NCBI RefSeq assembly: GCF_002009175.1
Contig: NZ_CP018047.1
Location: 1,116,001-1,180,000 of the forward strand
Source: Streptomyces niveus
GTDB taxonomy: Bacteria > Actinomycetota > Actinomycetes > Streptomycetales > Streptomycetaceae
DNA: 64,000 nt
Direction: 5' to 3'
The number at the start of each line of letters is the position of its first letter. Positions within the stretch are counted from its first letter, which is position 1. Positions 43,231 through 50,073 of this stretch are shown piece after piece. The translations under genes and the position numbers were made by a program. The notes under the pieces are model-generated. The model saw only the letters and a program-made list of their open reading frames with translations, did no database searches and was not told the origin of the DNA.

Positions 43231-44807
43231 CCTCGCCACCACCGCACCACAGCCCGCCACGCACGCGCCGGCGCTCCCGGCCCGCGCTGCGCCGGGATCG
43301 ACCCGGCCGGCGGCGGCGCCACCGGCGACGGAGACCCGGCGGACGGCTCCGCGACCGGCGGTGACCCGGCGGACCGCGCCGGCGACGGTACGGCGAAGGC
43401 GCCGGGCGCGCCTTGCGCGGGCACCGGCCGGGGCGACTCCACCTGCCACTCGCTGCGCGGCGCGTACCCCGGCGTGGCCGACGGCGGACCGGCGACATCC
43501 TGCGGCGGACGCGCGGCGAACGTCACCGGCAACTCCTGGAGATGCCGCGACATGAGCGACGCCGACCAGCGCAAGTCCTCCTCCGGCACGGCCAGTTGAA
43601 GGTCGGGCAGCCGCAGCAGCAGGGCGTCGACGCCGGTGTCGGCGATCGCGCGCCCGATGTCCTGGCCGGGGCACTCGTGCGGGCCGCCGCTGAACGCCAG
43701 ATGGGCGCGGTTGCCCTGCATGGAGGCGTTGACGTCCGGCCGCACCACCGGATCGACGTTGGCCGCGGCGATCCCGACGACCAGCGCGTCACCCGCCTTG
43801 ATCCGCTGCCCGCCCAGCTCCGTGTCGCCGACCGCCCACCGGCCGAAGATCGTGGTGAACGGCGGCTCGTCCCAGAGGGTCTGCTCGACCGCCTCGGGCA
43901 GGGTCATATGACCGCCGCTGAGCTGGGCGCGGAACCGCGGGTCCGTGAGCACCATGCGGAGGACGTTTGCGATCAGGTTGGCGGTGGTCTCGTACGCGGC
44001 GATGAGCACCAGTCGCAGATGCTGGGCGACCTCCGCGTCCGTGAGTCCGGCCGGGTGCTCGACGAGCCAGCTCGCGAAGTCCTCGTCGGGCGCCGCCCGG
44101 CGGCGGGCCACCAGCCGGTCCAGGGCCGCCATCACGTACGCGTTGCTCTCGACGGCCGTCTCGGTGCCCTTGATCATGTCGCGGGCCGACTGGACCAGCC
44201 GTTCGTTGTACTCCTCGGGCATACCGAGGATCTGGGCCATCACCATCATCGGCAGGTGCTCGGCGAAACTGCTGACGAGGTCGGCCCTGCCGTCCTGGCA
44301 GAAGTCGTTGACGAGCCGGTTGCTGTAGCGGTTGATGAAGCGCCGTACGCCCCGGTGGTCGATCCGTCCGATCGAGTCGGTGACGGCACCGCGCAGCCGC
44401 TCGTGGTCGGCGCCGTCCGCGAAGACGCAGATGGGCTGCCAGGTGAAGACGGGCGCGAGGGGGTGGTCGGGCGGCACGCTGCCGTCGTTGACCGCGCGCC
44501 AGCGCCGGGAGTCCCGCGAGAACTGGGACGGGGTGCGCGTCATGTGCAGGTTCTCGCTGTGGCCGAGGACCAGCCAGGCGGGTACGTCGCCGTGCAGCAG
44601 GACCGGTGCCACCGAGCCGTGCTCGGCGCGCAGCTTCTCGTACAGGCCCATGGGGTCTCTCTCGGCCTCGGGGCCGTAGAGCCGTCGCAGCCCGGAGGGC
44701 GCCGGAAGGTCCCCGAAGGCGTCGGCGACCAGTCCGTGGGCCGGGCAGCCCGGCGGCGGCGCGGTGTGGTCGTCCGTTCCCGGCCGGTGCGAATAGGGCG
44801 TTGTCAC
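43224..44807 (-). CDS. cvnE: CYP157-like cytochrome P450 of the conservon (CvnE-type)
   Basis: 527 residues from the GTG at 44807 with GGAG five bases upstream; a GTG two codons earlier is possible. The haem Cys is C379 in FSGGPHECPGQ, and the I-helix reads AAYETTAN. The K-helix has E308-Q-T-L-W312 where nearly all P450s have ExxR; the same loss (EQSLW) is known from Streptomyces CYP157. After about residue 425 there is a Pro/Ala/Ser-rich tail of about 100 residues ending in a basic amphipathic RAWRAVVRWWRGY, unlike normal P450s. It is the last gene of the cvn run and meets the terpene synthase tail to tail. Confidence 0.9.
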   Translation of the reverse strand: MTTPYSHRPGTDDHTAPPPGCPAHGLVADAFGDLPAPSGLRRLYGPEAERDPMGLYEKLRAEHGSVAPVLLHGDVPAWLVLGHSENLHMTRTPSQFSRDSRRWRAVNDGSVPPDHPLAPVFTWQPICVFADGADHERLRGAVTDSIGRIDHRGVRRFINRYSNRLVNDFCQDGRADLVSSFAEHLPMMVMAQILGMPEEYNERLVQSARDMIKGTETAVESNAYVMAALDRLVARRRAAPDEDFASWLVEHPAGLTDAEVAQHLRLVLIAAYETTANLIANVLRMVLTDPRFRAQLSGGHMTLPEAVEQTLWDEPPFTTIFGRWAVGDTELGGQRIKAGDALVVGIAAANVDPVVRPDVNASMQGNRAHLAFSGGPHECPGQDIGRAIADTGVDALLLRLPDLQLAVPEEDLRWSASLMSRHLQELPVTFAARPPQDVAGPPSATPGYAPRSEWQVESPRPVPAQGAPGAFAVPSPARSAGSPPVAEPSAGSPSPVAPPPAGSIPAQRGPGAPARAWRAVVRWWRGY

Positions 44808-44883
44808 GGTCACTCCAGGGATGGGAGGAGGGGGATCGGGCCGGAGGAGGCCGGGCCGCAAGGGGGTCCGGGCCGGAGGGAGT

Positions 44884-45495
44884 TCAGGCCGGCAGCGCCA
44901 GCGAGTGCAGATAGCGCATGAGGGTCAGCAGGACGTCACGGCTCGACGCCCGCAGCCGCGCGTCGCAGTCGACCATCGGCACCTCGTCCGGCAGGTCGAG
45001 CGCGGTGCGCAGCGCCTCGACGGGATGGCTCGGCGCGTCGGGGAAGGTGTTGACCGCGACGACGAACGGCACGCCGCGCTCCTCCAGCCGCCCGATCACG
45101 TCGAAGCTGACTTCGAGGCGCCGGGTGTCGACGAGGACGACGGCGCCGAGCGCTCCCTCGAAGAGTCCGTTCCAGAGGAACCAGAAGCGTTCCTGGCCGG
45201 GGGTGCCGAAGAGGTAGAGCACCAGTTGCTCGCTGATGCTGATCCGGCCGAAGTCCATGGCGACGGTGGTGGCGGTCTTGCTCTCCACCCCTGAGTTGTC
45301 GTCCACGCCGACGCCGGCCTGGGTCATGGTCTCCTCGGTGGTGAGCGGGCGGATCTCGCTCACCGACCCGACCATGGTGGTCTTGCCGACCCCGAATCCG
45401 CCCACGATCACGACCTTCACCGCGGATGTCGCCGTGGTGGGAAGTACGTCCTCGCTCCTGGGGCCTGTGATCGTGTCAGAGCTTCTGGAGTCCAT
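44884..45495 (-). CDS. cvnD: Conservon small GTPase (CvnD)
   Basis: 203 residues, MglA/Ras-like G protein. The P-loop is GGFGVGKTT (G33-T40), switch II region FGTPGQERF, and VAVNTFPD replaces NKxD as the base-recognition motif. It acts with CvnA-C as a membrane-linked switch resembling a eukaryotic GPCR output. Its start lies 20 bases inside cvnC. Confidence 0.94.
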   Translation of the reverse strand: MDSRSSDTITGPRSEDVLPTTATSAVKVVIVGGFGVGKTTMVGSVSEIRPLTTEETMTQAGVGVDDNSGVESKTATTVAMDFGRISISEQLVLYLFGTPGQERFWFLWNGLFEGALGAVVLVDTRRLEVSFDVIGRLEERGVPFVVAVNTFPDAPSHPVEALRTALDLPDEVPMVDCDARLRASSRDVLLTLMRYLHSLALPA

Positions 45496-45847
45496 GCATC
45501 ACCGCTTCGAGAAGGGACCTGTCGGGGAGTGTGGCGCGGGCGACGGGCGCGCGGGACTCGACCAGATCGGTCGTGAGGAGGTCGGTCAGCAGCGCCGTCA
45601 CCACGCTGAACGGCAGCCTGAGATACGCCGACAGCTCGGCCACCGACAGTGGCGCCCCGCAGAGCCGCAGGATGGCGGCCTGTTCGGGCGGAACCGTCGG
45701 GGAGGGGGCCTCGCGTGCCACGATCATGGTGACGAGGTCGAGCGGGGCGCGCTTGGCGCCGTCCGGGCCACCCGTGATCACGTACAGCCGTTCGGGGTCC
45801 CCCACGTCCGCCCCGGGCAGCCTGCGTTCTCGTCGGGGAGGAGTCAT
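45476..45847 (-). CDS. cvnC: Conservon DUF742 protein (CvnC)
   Basis: 123 residues with the DUF742 pattern: RLYVITGG near the start, then a winged-helix-like C-terminal half (LCGAPLSVAELSAYLRLPFSVVTALLTDLL). It overlaps cvnB by ATGA and cvnD by 20 bases. It is an adaptor of the conservon complex. Confidence 0.94.
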   Translation of the reverse strand: MTPPRRERRLPGADVGDPERLYVITGGPDGAKRAPLDLVTMIVAREAPSPTVPPEQAAILRLCGAPLSVAELSAYLRLPFSVVTALLTDLLTTDLVESRAPVARATLPDRSLLEAVMHGLQKL

Positions 45848-46251
45848 CCGGTCTGCCCGTCATGCCGCGGCGGACTCGTCAGATGGGCGCCGATCCTGAC
45901 GACCATGTCCCGCATCCGGGCGCCGACGAGACCGGCATCCACCGTCTCGTCGGCGAGTACGGCGAGATAGGCGCCGGTACCCGCTTCCATCAAGTAGAAG
46001 AATCCGCCGCTCACTTCGATGACGACGAGCCTCATCCGGCCGTCGCTCAGCGGGATTTCGGCGGCGACCGCGGCGGCGAGACTCTGAAGTCCCGCGCAGG
46101 CGGCGGCGAGACGGTCGGCGACGTCGGGATCTCCGCCGTGTCTGGCGATCCGCAGTCCGTCCGCCGAGAGCACGACGATCTGCTGGACCTGCGGAACGCC
46201 GTCCGCGAGCTCCTTGAGCATCCAGTCCAAGTTGGCACGCTGCTGGATCAC
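45844..46251 (-). CDS. cvnB: Conservon roadblock/LC7 protein (CvnB)
   Basis: 135 residues from a GTG that overlaps the cvnA stop (GTGA). The roadblock fold is clear: LKELADGVPQVQQIVVLSADGLRIA, then GRMRLVVIEVSGGFFYLMEAG. Such proteins regulate the partner GTPase. A longer open frame upstream is a shadow of the cvnA tail. Confidence 0.94.
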   Translation of the reverse strand: MIQQRANLDWMLKELADGVPQVQQIVVLSADGLRIARHGGDPDVADRLAAACAGLQSLAAAVAAEIPLSDGRMRLVVIEVSGGFFYLMEAGTGAYLAVLADETVDAGLVGARMRDMVVRIGAHLTSPPRHDGQTG

Positions 46252-48065
46252 TTCAGGTCCCCTTTGCCCCACATGTCGTCTGATTCTCCGCGCTCGCCGG
46301 GCCGGTCCGGCGGCGCGTCGCCCGTGCCTGTCGCACCTGTGACGCCTGTCGTGCCTGTGGTGCCGGTCGTGCCTGTGGTGCCGGTCGTGCCGGTCGTGCC
46401 GGTCGTGCCGGTCGACGGCCCCTGCGGGTGCGGGTCGCCGTTGACCGCCTTGGTGAAGGCTTCGAGCCAGATGCCGGGGCCGGGTTTCCCCGTCTCCCCG
46501 GTGCCGTTCGAGGTGCCCGGCGCGTTCGGAGCGCCGGTCGTCCCCGCAGTACCGGCGGAGGTGCCGTTCGTGCGCTGCGGCGCCGGTGTCCGCACGATGT
46601 TGTGCGAGCCCAGCGGGGCCCTGCCACGGCTGCGGCGCTGCGGAAGGCCGTTCGCCGTCCACTCGGTGACGACGGGGACGTCGTCCTCCATGGCGGCCCT
46701 GACGGGCGTCGACCGCACCGGGCCGGTGACCGGGCGGGGCGCGGGAACGGCCGCCGGGGCGGGCGCGGGGTTCGAGGCCGGGGCCCCGCTCCCCCGGTCC
46801 GGCGTGCCGCCGATGACGGCGGGACGCTGCGGGTCGTCGGTCCGCGGGCGGCGCATCTCGGGCAGCTCGGTGCCGCCGGTGCCCATCGCGGACGCGCCGA
46901 TGCCGTGGGCGATACCGGGCGCGGGCCCGGTGGTGACCACGTCGCGCGGTACGACGAGGACGGCGCGCACGCCTCCGTACGCGGACTGCCTCAGCGAGAC
47001 CTGGAGGTTGTACATCTGGCAGAGCCGGCCCACGACGGCCATGCCGAGGCGCGGGCTCTCGCCGAGGTCGTTGAGATCGATACCGGCCTGCGCCTGCGCG
47101 AGCATCCGCTCGGCCCTCGTCCGCGCCTCCTCACTGAGGCTGACGCCGCCGTCCTCGATCTCGATCGCGATACCGGTCTGCACCTCGACGGCGGTCACAT
47201 GGACCCGCGTCTGCGGGGGCGAGTAGCGGGTGGCGTTGTCGAGGAGTTCGGCGCACGCGTGGATCAGCGGCTCGACGGCCGTACCGACGATGGCGACCTT
47301 GGCGATCGAGTGCAGATCGACGCGCTGGTACTCCAGGATGCGGGACATGGCGCCACGCAGCACGCTGAACAGCGGTACGGGCCTGGGCCATTGGCGTCCG
47401 GGACGGGCCTTGCCGAGTACGGCGACACTGTCGGCGAGACGCCCGATGAGGGCGGTGCCGTGGTCGATGCGCAGCAGGTCGTCGAAGACCTCGGGGTTGC
47501 GGCCGTGGTGCTCCTCCATCTCGCGCAGCTCGCTGGCCTGTTGGTGCACGAGGGACTGGACGCGTCGGGCGATGTTGACGAAGGAGCGCTGCGCGGACTC
47601 GCGCATGGCCTCCTCGTCGTCGACGATGTCGAGGATCGCGCGGAGCAACGCGCGCTGGGAGTCGGGGAGTTCGCGGTAGCGCTCGTCGCCGTCGACGATG
47701 ACGTGCATGACCTCCTGGGGCGAGTTCCCCCGGCGGAGCTGGTGGATCGCGAGCGGCATCAACTCCTTGCCGAGGCGCACGCTCTGGTCGTCGTGCTCGG
47801 CGATGCGCCTTTCCAGGAAGGCGACTTGATGCCCGTACCGCACATGCAGAGCGCGCGTCGCCTGTCCCCGTCGGGCGATCTCCACGGCCCCCCAGGTGAC
47901 GAGGACGGTGACGACCGCGCCGTACGCCGCGACCGGAATCCGGGCGGCGTCGGCGACGAGAACCACGACGACGGCTGTCGCCGTCGCCATCAGGGCCGCG
48001 GAGAGCAGAAGCGCGCGAACGGTGGGTGACGCTTGATCATTCATCGGTGCTTCAACACGAACCAT
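46248..48065 (-). CDS. cvnA: Conservon sensor histidine-kinase-like protein (CvnA)
   Basis: 605 residues. Two membrane helices lie near 16-38 and 45-62. The cytoplasmic part has a coiled/dimer region and a GHKL ATPase core with the N box ELLDNATRYS, IEIEDGGVSLSE and LGMAVVGRLC. No conventional H-box phospho-acceptor is obvious. A long Pro/Ala/Arg-rich tail (about 385-605) contains a GTT repeat tract. AGAGGG precedes the first ATG; an ATG seven codons later is possible. It heads the cvnA-E operon. Confidence 0.93.
   Translation of the reverse strand: MVRVEAPMNDQASPTVRALLLSAALMATATAVVVVLVADAARIPVAAYGAVVTVLVTWGAVEIARRGQATRALHVRYGHQVAFLERRIAEHDDQSVRLGKELMPLAIHQLRRGNSPQEVMHVIVDGDERYRELPDSQRALLRAILDIVDDEEAMRESAQRSFVNIARRVQSLVHQQASELREMEEHHGRNPEVFDDLLRIDHGTALIGRLADSVAVLGKARPGRQWPRPVPLFSVLRGAMSRILEYQRVDLHSIAKVAIVGTAVEPLIHACAELLDNATRYSPPQTRVHVTAVEVQTGIAIEIEDGGVSLSEEARTRAERMLAQAQAGIDLNDLGESPRLGMAVVGRLCQMYNLQVSLRQSAYGGVRAVLVVPRDVVTTGPAPGIAHGIGASAMGTGGTELPEMRRPRTDDPQRPAVIGGTPDRGSGAPASNPAPAPAAVPAPRPVTGPVRSTPVRAAMEDDVPVVTEWTANGLPQRRSRGRAPLGSHNIVRTPAPQRTNGTSAGTAGTTGAPNAPGTSNGTGETGKPGPGIWLEAFTKAVNGDPHPQGPSTGTTGTTGTTGTTGTTGTTGTTGVTGATGTGDAPPDRPGERGESDDMWGKGDLK
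46327..46416. repeat. Ten tandem 9-bp units in the cvnA tail
   Basis: Units of the form CCGGTCGTG / CCTGTGGTG repeat without gaps and encode (Gly-Thr-Thr)n on the minus strand. Length changes in multiples of nine keep the frame, so this is a potential variable repeat in the disordered C-terminal tail. Confidence 0.85.
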
Positions 48066-48478
48066 GTAAGCCCTCTGGCGATCGATTCAGGGTCGGGTAT
48101 TCGAAACTATTGCGGCACATGGGAACAAGCGCCTGATTCCGTATCAACTCGGCACGCTCCGAGGGAGCTTAGTGCGGGCGAAATTGCTCAACGGCATATT
48201 CACCAACCTCGTGCGGGGGCGGGCCCCGCAGGCATAGACTCGCGCGTTTTACACGGAGCGCACCGCAAACAGCACGGACAGTAACGACACCAGTTCGAAT
48301 TACGGGGCCTTGTACCCCTGACGGCCTCGGCAGGTCCGTCCGGGCGGACCCACCCCGTCGGCCGCACCGGGAGACCCGCCGACACGCCGAAAGGGGACGG
48401 GAGCGGCGGCGGACGGGGATACCTCCGGTCGGCTCAGGCGGCCGTGCGCGGGGCGTCGGCCGTTCCTACGGTGACTGA
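48066..48478. other. Divergent intergenic region cvnA / DD-carboxypeptidase
   Basis: No gene is supported. The 5' half is relatively AT-rich (GGGTATTCGAAACTATTGCGG, CAACGGCATATTC) and should hold the cvn promoter. A small hairpin GGTCCG / CGGACC lies near 48333-48350. GGTGA lies just before the carboxypeptidase ATG. Confidence 0.5.
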
Positions 48479-49816
48479 ATGATCATCAGATGGTTTCCGC
48501 GCCCCGCGTTCGCCCGCACCGTCGCTCTGACCACCGGACTGGCCGGCCTGCTGGCCCTTGTCCCGGCGGCGCTGTCCGTACCCACGGCCACCGCCTCGAC
48601 GGCCTCGGCCTCCACCGCCGACGCGCTCTCGCGGGCCGACCCCTCCCTGCTGTACCGGCCCGGCACCCATGTACGCGCCACATCGGGCGCGCCCGCGCCT
48701 CCCAAGGATGTCTCGGCCCTGTCCTGGGTCGTCGCCGACGCGCGAACGGGCGCGGTGCTAGGCGCCCACAACGCGCACCGCGCGCTGGCGCCCGCAAGCA
48801 CGCTCAAGACCCTGTTCGCCGTCACCGTGCTGCCCCGGATCCCCTCGGGCACCCGGCACAGCGTGACCCGCGCCGATCTGGCCGACGTCGGCGCGGGCAG
48901 CAGCATGGTGGGCGTCGCCGCCGGGCAGACGTACGACGTGGCCGATCTGTGGCGGGGTGTCTTCCTCAGCTCGGGCAACGACGCGGTACGGGTCCTCGCC
49001 GGGATGAACGGCGGCTGGAAATCGACGATCAAACAGATGCAGGCCAAGGCGAAGGAGTTGGGTGCCCGCGACACCCGTGTGGTCTCACCGGACGGCTACG
49101 ACGAGCCGGGGCAGGTGTCGTCGGCGTACGACCTCGCTGTGTTCGGCCGCGCCGGGCTGAAGATGCCGGCGTTCGCCAAGCACTGCGCGACCGTGGAGGC
49201 CCAGTTCCCCGGCAACCGCGGTTCGACCTTCGGCATCCGGAACACGAACAAGCTGCTGACGGGTGCCGATGGCGTACGGCGCTATCGGGGGCTGATCGGT
49301 GTCAAGAACGGCTACACCACGAACGCGGGGAACACGCTGATCGTGGCGGCCCGGCGTGGGGACCGCACACTGCTGGCGACGGTGATGAATCCGCAGTCCG
49401 GGGTCTCCCAGGCGGTGTACGAGGAGGCCCGGTCCCTGCTGGACTGGGGCTTCAAGGCGGCGCCCGCCGTGACGCCCGTGGGGTCGCTGGAGCCGCCCCG
49501 GCCGCCGAGCCCGCCGCGCCAGGCGGCCGAGGAGGAGAAGCGGGGACTGATCGCGCGGGCGAGGCGCGCGGTGGGGACGGAGCCGGTCGCGGCCACTGCC
49601 ACGGCTACGGCCACGGAGAGCGCGCGGGCGCCGCACCTCGCCGGCGCGGCGCGGGCCGAGCCGTCGGACCGGCAGTCCGCGCCGTCCGGGTACGTCTGGC
49701 CCCTCGTGTTCATCGGGGCCGCGTGCCTCGCCGCGCTGGCCCTGTTCGCCGTACGGCGCTCCGCGCGGCGGCGCCGGGACCCTGCGGAGCCGTACCCGAC
49801 GCCGCCGGTGCCATGA
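48479..49816 (+). CDS. Serine D-Ala-D-Ala carboxypeptidase (S11, low-mass PBP) with C-terminal anchor
   Basis: 445 residues: signal peptide (1-40), catalytic domain with S107-T-L-K110 (SxxK), S165-G-N167 (SxN) and K276-N-G278 in place of the usual KTG. A Pro/Ala/Arg-rich linker follows and a single membrane helix near 402-420 with a basic end (RRSARRRR) anchors it outside. It removes the terminal D-Ala of peptidoglycan stems. The SxN and KNG forms are seen in Streptomyces S11 proteins, so activity is plausible. Confidence 0.92.
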   Translation: MIIRWFPRPAFARTVALTTGLAGLLALVPAALSVPTATASTASASTADALSRADPSLLYRPGTHVRATSGAPAPPKDVSALSWVVADARTGAVLGAHNAHRALAPASTLKTLFAVTVLPRIPSGTRHSVTRADLADVGAGSSMVGVAAGQTYDVADLWRGVFLSSGNDAVRVLAGMNGGWKSTIKQMQAKAKELGARDTRVVSPDGYDEPGQVSSAYDLAVFGRAGLKMPAFAKHCATVEAQFPGNRGSTFGIRNTNKLLTGADGVRRYRGLIGVKNGYTTNAGNTLIVAARRGDRTLLATVMNPQSGVSQAVYEEARSLLDWGFKAAPAVTPVGSLEPPRPPSPPRQAAEEEKRGLIARARRAVGTEPVAATATATATESARAPHLAGAARAEPSDRQSAPSGYVWPLVFIGAACLAALALFAVRRSARRRRDPAEPYPTPPVP

Positions 49817-49872
49817 GTGCGGGGCGTCACCGTGCGGATGCGGGCGGCGGCGACAGCACGCACGATGGACAT

Positions 49873-50073
49873 ATGGAGCGTGAGGTTCTGGCCGTCGTCC
49901 TGCCCCCGTGCGGCGGCGGGCGGAGAGTCTGGGTCGACGGGCGCGACGCGGGCCGCGCGCGGCGGCCCGCCGATGTGGCGGAGCTGCTGCGCCGGGCCGG
50001 TATCGACCCCGCCCGGATGACCGACACCGGCACGGTCGAGTGGCGCGGCGGCGGTCCTCAGTCCTGGCGGTGA
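49873..50073 (+). CDS. Small hypothetical protein
   Basis: 66 residues starting MEREVLAVVLPP and containing RRVWVDGRDAG and VAELLRRAGIDPARM. An in-frame ATG at 49813 overlaps the carboxypeptidase stop (ATGA) and would add 20 residues, so the start is uncertain. Its 3' end overlaps the convergent ATPase gene by 16 bases. The regular strand-helix pattern suggests a real protein; no family was recognised. Confidence 0.45.
   Translation: MEREVLAVVLPPCGGGRRVWVDGRDAGRARRPADVAELLRRAGIDPARMTDTGTVEWRGGGPQSWR

Noticed and set aside
46251..46662. N-terminal extension of the roadblock protein over the cvnA tail
   Set aside because: The extension is a frame shadow of the cvnA repeat tract; the GTG overlapping the cvnA stop gives the normal family length.
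49817..50057. A detached LuxR HTH downstream of the LAL-like ATPase
   Set aside because: Minus-strand frames here show no HTH pattern; the segment is better explained by a small plus-strand gene.
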